Part shown: positions 54,317 to 64,000 of the stretch, in pieces
How positions within the stretch are numbered: position 1 is the first letter of the stretch
How the letters are laid out: every line of letters begins with the position of its first letter
Assembly (NCBI GenBank): GCA_009829735.1
Contig: CM020619.1
Coordinates: forward strand, 29,848,063-29,912,062
DNA length: 64,000 bases
Reading direction: 5' to 3'
Origin: Pyropia yezoensis
Taxonomy: Eukaryota > Rhodophyta > Bangiophyceae > Bangiales > Bangiaceae
Program-made: the position numbers and the translations under genes
Notes under the pieces: model-generated
Seen by the model: the letters and a program-made list of their open reading frames with translations, nothing else
Databases searched by the model: none
What the model was told of the DNA's origin: nothing

Positions 54317-57300
54317 CCGTTGGGGCTGGTCGTCCGAAGCTCACAACGGCAGCCTCGGCCAAGTGGGCCAGGAGGACGAACCAACCGTGCCGGATATTGC
54401 GGCGACCTAAGGGAGTCCGCCCACCTCGGGTAGGACTCCCCAAGAACGTAAACCCACGTCGGGTCATCGCGGTGCTGACGGGTGAGAACTTCCAGGTGGC
54501 TGGACGGGTGCAACTTGCCCCCGGCCGTGCATGCTGTACCCGTATCGTACTTGATACCGGGTCAGGAGCCTCCTTGATACGCAAGTCGCTATTACCAAAG
54601 GAGGTGAAGCTCCAACGCTGGAGGTCCAAAGCTGACCATATGATTGACATCAGTGGTGGGGTACTTCCCATCGTTGGTGCCGTGACCCTACCAACTAGGT
54701 TGGGGACCCATGAGGTCGACGTGACCTATGGCGTAGTTGAGAATATATCGGTACCCCTGCTTCTGGGTACCCCTTATGTTGTTACACAAGTGCCTTTGAT
54801 TTGTGGCCCTGAGTACTGGGTCAAGTTGATGAATGGGGAGACTATCCCCATCCTTGGTAAGGGAAAGTCTGTGGCTCCTGTGACAGTCTCACAGTCGAAG
54901 CCTGTTTGTTCGGTGAGGGAAGGGTTTACTGCTACCCTGCGTTTAGCCCGTAAGGTTACGTTGCCCCCCAACTCGGTGGCGCACGTTGATGTTGTAACTG
55001 ATTTTACGGGGAACGGGTTGGTGCACCCTCACCCCCGTCTTGCTCGCAAGCACCAAGTGCATGTTGCCCTTGGCACGATGGACTCCAAAGCCGGAGTCCC
55101 GTGGAGGATCCAGGTGTTGAACCTGAGCCCGACGCCCAAGTACTTCAAGTCGGGAGCCAAGTTCGGCTATATCGACCAACACGAGGGACCGGTAGTAGCG
55201 GTCACCCTCAACGCGGGCGCAAATAGCGACCCGAAGTCCGGAAAGGAGAAGCATCAAGCCAAGTCGGCCGCCTCTCCTCGACCCCATGTGAACATGGAGG
55301 GTGTCCCCCCCAGGTTGAGGGTTCAAGTTGAACGCCTCTTGGACCAATATCACAAGTTGTGGGATGGTCAATTGGGACTCATGAGAGCCACCCAACACCG
55401 GATCGAGTTGAAGCCCGGTGCACCCCCTATACGCCAACAACCGTATAGGGGAGGACCTCGTTCAAGGGCCCTCGTTAAGGAGCAAGTTGCTCGCATGGAG
55501 GCCCTCGATGTGATCGAGGCCAGCAACGCCGAGTGGGCGAGTCCGGTGGTTATCGTCCCCAAAGTTGATCGGACCCCCCGGTTTTGTATCGACTACCGTA
55601 AGCTCAACGAGAGCACGGTGAAGGACAGTTATCCCCTACCTAGGATGGATGACTGTCTGGACTCTCTGGGGGAGGCAAACGTATTCTCTACCCTGGACTG
55701 TAACGCGGGGTACTGGCAAATTCCCATTGCCCCGGAGGACAGGCATAAAACTACCTTTACCTGTCACTGTGGTACCTACCAGTGCAAGCGTCTACCGTTT
55801 GGTCTGTGTAACGCGCCGGCAACTTTCCAGCGCGCTATGGACATGATTCTGGCCGGAGTACGGTGGCAGATCTGTCTTGTGTACCTAGACGATATCATTG
55901 TGTTCTCCCGAAGTCCGGAGGAACACATTGGCCATCTTGGCCAGGTGTTCAAGCTACTTGCTGACGCCGGTGTGTCACTGAAGGCGAGTAAGTGCCACCT
56001 CTTTACTCAAGAGGTGGAGTACTTGGGACATGTTGTCCATCCGGGGCGTCTCAGTGTTAACGAGAAGAACTTGAGGGCCATTCGTAAGGCTCAGTACCCC
56101 CGGACCCAGACCCAGATGAGGAGCTTCCTCGGGATGTGTAACGTGTACCGACGTTTCACCAAGGGCTTCGCCAAGGTGGCGAAGCCGTTGAACGAGCTAG
56201 TGAGCTCAACGCTACCGAAGAACCTGCCTCCCCCAAGTCGGGTGGAGCAGGAATCCTTCGAGACTCTTCGGGACCTTCTGCTGAAGCCCCCCATCTTGGC
56301 TATTCCCAGGTTGGGAGGCCACTACATCCTGGATGTGGACGCTAGCTACGACCAACTTGGTTGTGTGTTGCTTCAGCAGCAGCCGGACAAGGAGTACTTG
56401 CCGGTGGGATACTTTAGTAAGGGGCTGAACTCGGCCGAGAAGAACTACGGAGTCACCGAGTTGGAAGGACTCGCAGTGGTGTGGGCGGTGACGTCACTTC
56501 GTCACTACCTGGAGGGTGAGAAGTTCCTCATCCGCTGTGACCACCGCGCGTTGCAGTTCATCTTTAAGACGGACTGTACGAACACTCGTCTCAACCGGTG
56601 GAGGGTGCGACTGGCACCCTTCAACTTTGACATTGAGTACCGACCTGGCAGGCAACATGCCCTTGCCGACGGCCTCTCTCGGGTACCTACCGAGGGGCTG
56701 GACACTAACCCAGTCGATGAGGACATCCCCATCGTGGGGGTAGTCACGCGCTCGGGTCAGGCGTTGAACCCCGAGGCGCCAGGGAACAAGAAGTACTTGC
56801 CCCTGTCCCTGGACGAGGTGGTGAAGGCCCAGGCCGAGGATCCCTTCTGCAAGTCGCAGAGGGATATACTGGATACAGTGGTAGAGACGCGTTTCTTTCT
56901 GGGAGACGATGGCCTCCTCATGAGGAGGGGGGTATTCCAGGGGACCGAACAACTTGTCGTCCCCGCATCCCTCAAGGACAGTATCCTTGAGAGGGAGCAC
57001 AACGCTCCCACGGGTGGACACCTGGGGTCTAGTAAACTGTACCAGACCCTGAGGACCAGGTACTACTGGCCGTCCATGGTGGTGGACATCTACAGTTGGG
57101 TGGCTGCCTGCACAAGTTGTGCACAGAATCGTATGATGGAACGGCGGCCTACTACGGCTATGGTATTGTTCCCGGCCAAGGAGCCCTTCGCCGCGTTGGC
57201 GATGGACATCCTTGGGCCACTGCCCGTGACCGAGGAGGGCAACCAGTACCTCCTGGTCATCTGTGACCGCTTCACGAAACTTACGCGAGCGATCCCACTG

Positions 57301-58296
57301 GCAGAGATCACGGCCATGTCGGTCGTGTCAGCCTTCCTAGATGACTGGGTTGCCGCGTATGGCATCCCAGATAGTACACTATCGGACAATGGACCGCAAT
57401 TTGCGTCTGTACTGTTTCAGGGAGTGCTGGATATGTTGGGGGTTAAGGCAAACTATGCCACCCCCTACCACCCACAAACTAATGGGCAGGTGGAGCGCTT
57501 CAACAAAACTATTGTTAGGCAGCTGCGCCACTATGTGAGTGAGCACGTGAAGACGTGGGACCAATATATTTCTATCCTTACTACTGCCTACAATTCGCAG
57601 GTTCACTCATCTACCGGGGAAGTACCCCTCGCTTTTGTGACCCCCCGTCGCGTGCGGTCTATTGCCGTGCGGCGGTCGCTCCCAACTAGGGAGGATGGTG
57701 GCAGTACGCCTACTCCTACTGAGAGTAAGGCGGAGTTCGCCGCTAGGCTTGAAAACCTCATCCCTAAAGTCAGGGCTGAGATGGACAAAGCACAAAAGCG
57801 CTACAAGCGTACCTTTGACAAAAAGGTGCGCAATGCTAAACATGTCCCCGAGCAGGGTGACTGGGTGCTGGTACACTCGCACACCCCAACTGGGGGTAAG
57901 CTGGTATTCCAGACGAAGGGACCGTACCAGGTCCTTCGTACTGATGGGCGGCGCTTCACCATCGAAAGTGACGATGGGGTCCGCACAGTGAACGGACAGG
58001 ACGTGGTCAAAGTTGCACCACCGCCTGCAGGCGACCCAGCTTGGGCGCGTGCGTTGGAATCGTGGCGCCTCCCCTCACTGCCTGCGGCCAAACAGGGCCC
58101 ACAGGAGTACGTGTTCGATAAGTTCATCGACCACGGATGGGATGAAGACACTGACCGCCTCATGTTGAGGGTGCGTTGGTTTGGCTACAAAGCCAAGGAT
58201 GATACGTGGGAGTATGTGGAGGACCTTCCCGCTGAGAAGGTCCGGGCGTACTGTGCCCGGAATGAGATAGACCCTAACAGCCCTCCCTCAACGTGA
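54313..58296 (+). CDS. pol: Family C pol polyprotein (1327 aa), looks whole
   Basis: Protease has Asp-Thr-Gly at residues 81-83. RT runs over roughly 390-570, with Phe-Cys-Ile-Asp-Tyr-Arg (424-429) and Tyr-Leu-Asp-Asp (524-527). RNase H has its first Asp near 674-676 and an Asp-His pair near 743-744. The integrase zinc finger is His896, His903, Cys933, Cys936, and the core is Asp965, Asp1025, Glu1061 (35 residues between the last two). The chromodomain is at about 1275-1320 (Leu-Arg-Val-Arg-Trp-Phe-Gly-Tyr ... Thr-Trp-Glu). The length is typical of chromoviral pol. It copies the element RNA and integrates the DNA; the chromodomain probably guides chromatin targeting. The annotated start is the ATG overlapping the gag stop, but the natural product may be a Gag-Pol frameshift fusion. 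Confidence 0.95.
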   Translation: MTVGAGRPKLTTAASAKWARRTNQPCRILRRPKGVRPPRVGLPKNVNPRRVIAVLTGENFQVAGRVQLAPGRACCTRIVLDTGSGASLIRKSLLPKEVKLQRWRSKADHMIDISGGVLPIVGAVTLPTRLGTHEVDVTYGVVENISVPLLLGTPYVVTQVPLICGPEYWVKLMNGETIPILGKGKSVAPVTVSQSKPVCSVREGFTATLRLARKVTLPPNSVAHVDVVTDFTGNGLVHPHPRLARKHQVHVALGTMDSKAGVPWRIQVLNLSPTPKYFKSGAKFGYIDQHEGPVVAVTLNAGANSDPKSGKEKHQAKSAASPRPHVNMEGVPPRLRVQVERLLDQYHKLWDGQLGLMRATQHRIELKPGAPPIRQQPYRGGPRSRALVKEQVARMEALDVIEASNAEWASPVVIVPKVDRTPRFCIDYRKLNESTVKDSYPLPRMDDCLDSLGEANVFSTLDCNAGYWQIPIAPEDRHKTTFTCHCGTYQCKRLPFGLCNAPATFQRAMDMILAGVRWQICLVYLDDIIVFSRSPEEHIGHLGQVFKLLADAGVSLKASKCHLFTQEVEYLGHVVHPGRLSVNEKNLRAIRKAQYPRTQTQMRSFLGMCNVYRRFTKGFAKVAKPLNELVSSTLPKNLPPPSRVEQESFETLRDLLLKPPILAIPRLGGHYILDVDASYDQLGCVLLQQQPDKEYLPVGYFSKGLNSAEKNYGVTELEGLAVVWAVTSLRHYLEGEKFLIRCDHRALQFIFKTDCTNTRLNRWRVRLAPFNFDIEYRPGRQHALADGLSRVPTEGLDTNPVDEDIPIVGVVTRSGQALNPEAPGNKKYLPLSLDEVVKAQAEDPFCKSQRDILDTVVETRFFLGDDGLLMRRGVFQGTEQLVVPASLKDSILEREHNAPTGGHLGSSKLYQTLRTRYYWPSMVVDIYSWVAACTSCAQNRMMERRPTTAMVLFPAKEPFAALAMDILGPLPVTEEGNQYLLVICDRFTKLTRAIPLAEITAMSVVSAFLDDWVAAYGIPDSTLSDNGPQFASVLFQGVLDMLGVKANYATPYHPQTNGQVERFNKTIVRQLRHYVSEHVKTWDQYISILTTAYNSQVHSSTGEVPLAFVTPRRVRSIAVRRSLPTREDGGSTPTPTESKAEFAARLENLIPKVRAEMDKAQKRYKRTFDKKVRNAKHVPEQGDWVLVHSHTPTGGKLVFQTKGPYQVLRTDGRRFTIESDDGVRTVNGQDVVKVAPPPAGDPAWARALESWRLPSLPAAKQGPQEYVFDKFIDHGWDEDTDRLMLRVRWFGYKAKDDTWEYVEDLPAEKVRAYCARNEIDPNSPPST

Positions 58297-58407
58297 GGGA
58301 AGGCCGAACAACAGTGCCAAGAAAGTGCTTCAAGTCGAAGTGGTACGCAGAGTGGCTTTTAACTACAGCCCTAACCCTCACACTCTCACAACAAAGGCAG
58401 CGACCAA

Positions 58408-60351
58408 CTAGGCACGCATGCTGGACTCTCCCACTCCACGGCCCTCGCCCTCACGTGGAGGCGAGCGGCGAGACCCATGCCAATAACGGTCTCCACTTGT
58501 TGGAGGGGGCGGCGGCTCCAAGTCGGAACCGTCGCGTCCCTCACGGTCGCGCAAGTGGCGCCGACCGTGGCCACTCTTCTGCCTGGTCTTGCGCGCAAGT
58601 TTGCGACGCAGACGCTGGACAGACTCCGTCTCCGACGGGGTAGAGGACTCCGAAACGGAGTAAGACAACTCGTCTTCCGATACGGAAGGAGAGCGCCGCG
58701 AGTGTCGGCGATGACGGCGAGGAGGCGAGTATGCCCGGCTCGCGCGACGTTTGCCACGCCCAAGTGGGGCTGGCTGGGGCATAATAGCCCCAATGCGAGC
58801 CAACTCGGCTGTCATAAACTCCGCCACCGACTCGCAACTCGCGGTCGCCACTGCAGTACGAACGCGCTCCTCAAGTTGAGGAGTCTCGGAACTCTGTAGG
58901 GTTGCGGTCGACGCGGCCAACCAGGAAATGGTGCGCACCAACGTGGTGATCATCATCTCTGAGGTTAGAGGCGTGGGCGGCAACACCAACTTGGGGTATA
59001 CCGTCAGGAGGGTGGCCCCCAAGTTGGGGGACACCGGGGTGGAAGACTCCACGGCCACGCTGATCGGGATGTTCCCGTGAGGTTGGAAAGGAACAGGAGG
59101 AAGCGGAGGGGCCCGCCGAGGTGGCGGTACCCGGGTGTAACTGCGACCCCGACTTGGGGCCCCCGCAGTGGGTTGAGTCATATGGTCATCATAGGACGGC
59201 ACGGCCATAACTATGGGCTTGTCCGGGGGTGGCGCAGTGTGGCGATCCACCCCCGGGGCATACGGGTAGTCCCCGATGCCCAACCCCTCTCGTAGGACCA
59301 CACGGCCGTCGTGAAGTTCACGAGCGACCCACACGAACTGGCGAAGTGTGCCATCGTCCTTGGGCCCACGAGTGGGGCGGCGCAACTTGTGCTCAATGCT
59401 CTCCCACTCGATAAGCTTATGGAGCCGGAGCATCTCCTCAAGTAGAGTGAGTTGTCCTGATGAGCACCCCTCAGCAACTAGCTGAGGGGTGAGCTGTTCC
59501 AAACCTTGGAGGAGCCGGAGGGGGAGATGCCAGAGCATCCCCCGCCGCTGAACACAGGACACCCAGGTCGACATGACCTCGAGGAGCCACTGGGTGGCCA
59601 ACATGGCCCACACCAGGTGATCAGGGGCAGCCGTCAACATGACGGAGCCGAATTGGTCAAGCAACCGTGGCAACAACGCCGGGAACCCGTAGGGGACCTC
59701 AACTTGAGGCCATCACTCGGGCTTCTTCGGATAGTACTGCTCCTTACTGGCAGCAGACTGTTGAGGAAACTCAAGTTGAGCCGAGGTCACCAAGTAGGGA
59801 CCTCGCCGGAAGTCTTTCTCCATCCGCACATCAAAGTGATGAGTGTGCGGATCCGCCTCGTGGAGGTACGGTGGGCGAGTTGCCACAGCGTCCCACGTGA
59901 AGGTCGGCAAGTCGCCGGGACCCGGGATAGTTCCCCCGCGGTCCACCATGGCCTTGGCACGCTGAACGTCCTCAACCTCCTCATCGTCCAGGAAGGCAAA
60001 CTGGTCCGTCCTGAAGCCGGCAGGGAACCCGACCCTACGGGGATACTTCTCCCGTAGGCGGTCCCATACCCGGCCCATCGCTGCGCCAAGTCGGCCACAG
60101 CGAAGAACAGTCAGCCCCTCCTCATAGAGAGGCCAAGCGGGGTAAAACCACCGCCCCAAGGCCTCACGCGGGACAACTTGTCCCGCCTCCGGGGGAGACC
60201 CCGCCGTCAACCAAAAGCCGGGTGACGCGGGAGTCCCGTCCCCCGGAGCGATCGCGGAGCCCCCGCCGGAAGTCCCGGCGGGTGCTGCCCCGTAGGAGGT
60301 GTCCTCCATGCGCTCGTCAAGAGAGTCCGTCTCCACTCCCGGAGTCGCCAT
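58408..60351 (-). pseudogene. Antisense accessory gene of family C
   Basis: On the strand opposite pol, from ATG 60351 to the stop at 58408, lies a coding region of about 647 codons in one frame. The N-terminus is Gly/Ala/Pro/Ser-rich. A Trp/Tyr/Phe-containing ordered section, a Leu-rich helical section and a Pro-rich linker follow. A helical stretch precedes a very basic Arg/Ser-rich C-terminus (Arg-His-Arg-Arg-His-Ser-type, near 58480-58740) that could bind nucleic acid or act as a nuclear localisation signal. By eye, families A and C share a pattern Glu-x-(Leu/Met)-Leu-x2-His-x3-(Asn/Glu)-Trp. The gene ends 111 bp from the pol stop. The copy looks broken, about one break. Function unknown. 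Confidence 0.65.
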
Positions 60352-60689
60352 GGCTCTCCCCAAGTTGGGGAGAGACGCTCTGGCTATCGCAGCACGAGAC
60401 CCGCCTCGAGTTGAGGGGGACTCGGATCGTGGGTATACGGGTGGCCTCCCCAGCGTGGGGCGGCCCAGTGGAAGGTGAAGGGGAGGTGGTGGTGATGGTG
60501 AAGTGTGAACTGAGGAGAGAAAGCTGCCGAGTGGGCAAGCTTGAGGAGAGGGGCGGTCAACGTGACCGCCTCCACATCCGTGTTACGTACTCGATGGGGG
60601 ACAGCAAGTCGCGCCCCCAACGCCGAGACGTGCGTTTACGCACCCCCTCACAGGGCCGACCGGGTCGGTCGGAACTGAGGAGAGGGGAG

Positions 60690-61157
60690 TGTGGCAGTAT
60701 TGACCCTCAGGTAGGGGGGCAACACGTGCCATGCAAGGGGCGGCAGGCCACTAGCCTGATCCGTTCCTCCCCCTGCATTTGGGTCCATATTCCCTAAGTT
60801 TGGGATAGTTAGCTTAGTAGTAAATCCAACTTGGATTTGAGGGTTTTCTGCATTTATCGTCTTGAATTTTCGTGTGGCCCGGTGGGCAGGTGCTGGGGTG
60901 GGAGATTCTGAGTGGCGAGATTCTGAGTGGACCCTGGGGGGATAAGGGGAGGGACAGCGGGGCTTGGCCCTGCGTCCCCGTCCCGACCAAGAAACTGTTG
61001 GACCACACACCATCCTCTTGTTTGTCCGTGGGGGGTTTGCCCCACAACAGGGACAGAGTGTGTGCGACTTGCACTTCTTCCGGTTCCCCCGACACGGGAG
61101 GCAGCCCTAGCACACCGCCCCAACTTGGGTGCGTGTGTGCTAGTGGTTTTTGCCACA
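60690..61157 (+). repeat. Family C 3' LTR, with polypurine tract before it
   Basis: The LTR is 468 bp. It is preceded by the purine run GAGGAGAGGGGAG (60677-60689) and followed by the target duplication GGAGA. Confidence 0.95.
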
Positions 61158-61322
61158 GGAGAAGCAGGCGCCGACGACGGAGTGGGTGAGGAGGAGGAGG
61201 AGGGTGAGGGAAGCGAGAAGTACGAGGGGGGCGAGAGCCAGGTGGAGGGAGAGAGTGCAGGGAGTGCGTTGGACCAGAGCGAGGCAGTGGAGGGGAGCGA
61301 CTCGGGTAGTATGGAGATGTGA
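61158..61322 (+). pseudogene. Transposase C-terminal tail, separated from 48831 by family C
   Basis: Directly after the GGAGA duplication the reading frame that ended at 48831 resumes in register. It encodes an acidic Glu/Gly/Ser tail of about 50 residues ending at TGA 61320-61322. Both sides are acidic and Gly-rich, which supports one original gene cut by the retroelement. Confidence 0.8.
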
Positions 61323-62688
61323 CCTGGGTACTGAGTGTGCGCGTTTTCTTTTTTTTTTTATGAGGAGCAGGCGACCGCCTTCAGCCGGAGGAGCTGTCGG
61401 TGGACGTAAAATTGGTCCCCGGAAGGTCTACGTACGAGGCGGGGGGGCTGTTGTCTTGCGGCCAAGGCAATGGCGACACGCACTGCAATCGCCTACGCCT
61501 TGGCCGCGACGACGGGGTTATGATCGGCTGCGACTGTGTCCTCAGATGCGGCGGTATTACGAAGTTGGCGCAGCGCGCACTGTGTAAATCCTACTACGGT
61601 GAGGAATGGGTCAGCATGTAACCCCGTTAGTGCACACACAAAACCCGCCATTTTGATCATGATCGGCAGTCGGGCAAGATGGGCATGTCCGGTCCGCCCC
61701 ACATGGGCGGGAGGACCCTCCGTGCTGTTCAGGCGTGCACTCCGGCGCAAGAACACGGTTTCAGGTCCTGTCTTTTTTACCACAGGCCCGGAGCGCGATG
61801 CTGATCAGGTCCACCTAGTTTGAGCCGTAGCCGACCAGGAGCGCATGAATGAAAACTCTTTTCTCAAGTGCCTGGCTATATGGAATAGACCTTTAGTGGC
61901 CGCAGTAGTCTCGGCACTGGAGTTCTTCAGCGTCGCACCGACCCCTGCCGTACTTGGCGCGTCCAACCATCAGAGTGGGATTGTCGGCTGCCAGGGCAGC
62001 GGCGAGGAAGTCTGCGGAGTCAGCCACAGCAGTGGTGGCACAAGCAGCAGCGTCCGCGTGAGCGACTAACCGTCGCGCAGCGCCAGTCCTGCTGTGGCTT
62101 TTCCGTGGCGTAGCGGCAATAATGATATAAGGAACAGAACAAGGGGCAGTGAGGAGAATTGGGGGGGGGGGGGGGGCTCACCCAGCATTTAGTTAAAAAC
62201 ATATATATATATAACGGGAAAGCGCCAACTGATTAATATGTATTATCAGTCAGGAATTGGGCTGCCGGGTTGCCGGCAAGGTCAAGGCTGCTGTGGCCAA
62301 AGCGTTTGGGACCGTTGTTTTGAAAGGTTCTTCGACTTGTGTGGGGTCTTAGGGAGACAGGGAGAGAGTGAGTCGTCTTGGACTTATTCACGCATGAAGG
62401 TCACGTTTTTGCATATGTCTATGATTGAGGCACGTGCATCGAATCGCAGATCTGAGCTTCGAATCGCATGCGAGATTACCGCCTGTACTCCCCCCCGTCT
62501 TGTCCTGTGACGCCACTGTCCAGCACACAGTGCGCCCCACGCCACGAGCGGCACACGGTTGTGCTCCCTGCAGCTTGGGCTCCATGCCCATGTGTTTTTT
62601 GTGGAAAAAGATTGAAAATCGGCCACCTGCTGCCGTCATCCGTACAGTACCGAAGCATGCCCACCCGTTCGTCACTCACCCCATGATG
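61323..62688. other. Intergenic, no supported gene; simple repeats
   Basis: Contains a T run near 61350, a run of 16 G at 62161-62176 and a short (AT)n at about 62200-62213. A 73-codon frame at 61400-61621 has several Cys residues but no recognised domain. The downstream terminal repeat of the DNA transposon should lie here; I could not identify it. Confidence 0.45.
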
Positions 62689-63090
62689 CCAACACCACCA
62701 GGCACCGAAGAGCAACACCACGCACCAAAGTAGCTTCCTCTACCCGTCCTGCTTCTAGTACGCCAAAAAACGCGGTGTGTACCTTTGCATGTTGGCCAGG
62801 ATAGGGCTTGGTCAAAAAAGAAAGCAGGAAAAAACAGCTGTCTTTGAGCCCCTCCTCCCATCGCCAAGATAAGTATAGCAACCGGGCACCACCGTGGCCC
62901 TAACTATACCTCTGAGTCCCTGTGAGCTTGCTGGCACATGAAAATCCCACTGCCGGTACTCAAACATGCTCCAAGGAACAGCTGTTTGCACACACTCAGA
63001 CCCTCCGTTCCCAGCGTATGGTTGCAGAAAAGAAGCGGATTTGTACAGAAAGGAACCACTCTGGCTAGCTCAGCGTCTCGCTGGAAGTCC
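62689..63090 (+). repeat. Long inverted repeat, left arm (402 bp)
   Basis: Inverse copy of 63599-64000. By eye the two arms have equal length and I found no mismatch. The outer limit is set by the window end, so the repeat may be longer. Frames in the arms are short and give no recognised product. Confidence 0.9.
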
Positions 63091-63598
63091 TGAAGATGCT
63101 TTGGGACGCAGATGTTCATGTGTGGTGCGATTCATTGTCCCACAGCGCGTGCTGTTCCGTTTGTTTCATCGTGTGGCGTTGAAAGTAGCTCTTCATCTGG
63201 TCCTTGGCGTCACTGTTGCCGGTGAGAGGGCTGTTACTGGGTGCCAGTCTCTCTTCTTGTTGTTCTTTGGCAGTACGCAGGTGAGACACAGTTTAGCAGT
63301 GTCCCAGCAGGCAGCGCGTTCTACTGTATGTTCCTTTCCGGAGCACATTGGTGCACAGCGCTACTGGTCGACACGATTCCACTTCCTGGAGGGTGGAAGG
63401 GGGCATAGAGTTCCTTTGTACGCTAGCAAGCGTGTGTGAGCACAAAAAACGGCTCCTAAAGCTTTAAGTGCACGAGGAGCACATGTCTACACGTCTTGCT
63501 TTTCGGAAACGCGGTACAATGTCACTTGGACGATCCGAACATTGAAGCAGAGTACTCCACGACACCACACCTCTTCTTTTAGACGCACATACTCGCAG
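63091..63598. other. Spacer between inverted-repeat arms
   Basis: 508 bp of unique sequence. A frame continuing from the left arm is open across much of it (to 63439) but its product is not recognised. Confidence 0.6.
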
Positions 63599-64000
63599 GG
63601 ACTTCCAGCGAGACGCTGAGCTAGCCAGAGTGGTTCCTTTCTGTACAAATCCGCTTCTTTTCTGCAACCATACGCTGGGAACGGAGGGTCTGAGTGTGTG
63701 CAAACAGCTGTTCCTTGGAGCATGTTTGAGTACCGGCAGTGGGATTTTCATGTGCCAGCAAGCTCACAGGGACTCAGAGGTATAGTTAGGGCCACGGTGG
63801 TGCCCGGTTGCTATACTTATCTTGGCGATGGGAGGAGGGGCTCAAAGACAGCTGTTTTTTCCTGCTTTCTTTTTTGACCAAGCCCTATCCTGGCCAACAT
63901 GCAAAGGTACACACCGCGTTTTTTGGCGTACTAGAAGCAGGACGGGTAGAGGAAGCTACTTTGGTGCGTGGTGTTGCTCTTCGGTGCCTGGTGGTGTTGG
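63599..64000 (-). repeat. Long inverted repeat, right arm (402 bp, reaches window end)
   Basis: Inverse of 62689-63090. It could be a long terminal inverted repeat of a DNA transposon (MULE or foldback type), a recent inverted duplication, or a palindromic assembly artefact. Confidence 0.9.

Larger units (their letters stand above)
52065..54518 (+). repeat. Probable false duplication of 49110-51564
   Basis: About 2.45 kb repeats the end of the 5' LTR (52065-52254), the PBS and all of gag up to the start of pol. The two copies differ almost only by one-base length differences, mostly in homopolymers. Where the 5' and 3' LTRs differ, this copy carries the 5' LTR version. Differences concentrate near the gap on both sides, as expected for unpolished contig ends. 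Confidence 0.85.
48832..61157 (+). mobile_element. Gypsy chromovirus, family C, both LTRs present
   Basis: The element has 468-bp LTRs (48832-49299 and 60690-61157) and target duplication GGAGA (48827-48831 and 61158-61162). It contains PBS, gag, pol, an opposite-strand gene, a purine tract and the 3' LTR. The LTRs differ at about 4 of 468 positions (under 1%), making it the youngest element here. The apparent 12.3 kb includes an N gap and a probable false duplication; the real size is likely about 9.4 kb. Pol looks whole. The antisense gene shows about one break. Gag differs between its two assembled copies in a way that suggests sequencing error at contig ends. Confidence 0.93.

Overview
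The window is repeat-dominated DNA from a eukaryote with a very GC-rich genome and compact, intron-poor genes. A bangialean red alga (Porphyra/Pyropia type) is my best guess. That rests on base composition, the chromodomain Gypsy elements and GC-rich low-complexity tracts, not on a marker gene, so it is weak. I see no rRNA, tRNA or CRISPR array.

Layout. Positions 1-1430 are GC-rich low-complexity DNA. From about 1431 to 36762 lies one nested stack of LTR retrotransposons (all chromodomain Ty3/Gypsy, here families A and B). An old family B element (pieces about 1431-1814, 12535-13425 and 31532-36762) was hit twice by family A. A1 is forward (1815-12534, duplication CTCCC). A3 is reverse (13426-31531, duplication GCAAG). 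A2 (forward, from 13540) then landed inside the 3' LTR of A3. A 500-N gap (20699-21198) hides the A2/A3 inner junction. Positions 37.2-39.1 kb hold a transposase-like fragment, a 9-bp minisatellite and two nested inverted-repeat MITEs. An F-box/leucine-rich-repeat-like gene follows (39278-41159), then GC-rich intergenic DNA, a predicted secreted/membrane protein gene (43705-45608) and a Tc1/mariner-type MITE (46111-46339). A decayed DDE transposase gene (47434-48831 plus 61158-61322) is split by a young family C Gypsy element (48832-61157, duplication GGAGA). Family C contains a second 500-N gap (51565-52064), and about 2.45 kb around it appears twice, most likely an assembly artefact. The window ends in an inverted repeat with 402-bp arms.

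How the retroelements are built. All three families have gag, then pol (protease, RT, RNase H, integrase, chromodomain). They share a GGGAAAC heptamer in the gag frame just before the gag stop, with pol in the -1 frame. All three also carry a long gene on the opposite strand between pol and the 3' LTR (about 626-789 codons). Families A and C share the same 17-nt primer binding site. In family A the convergent pol and antisense genes meet at an array of short hairpins. A TATA-like box and hairpin precede both the LTR transcript and the antisense gene. The conserved antisense gene is the strongest candidate for an undescribed system here.
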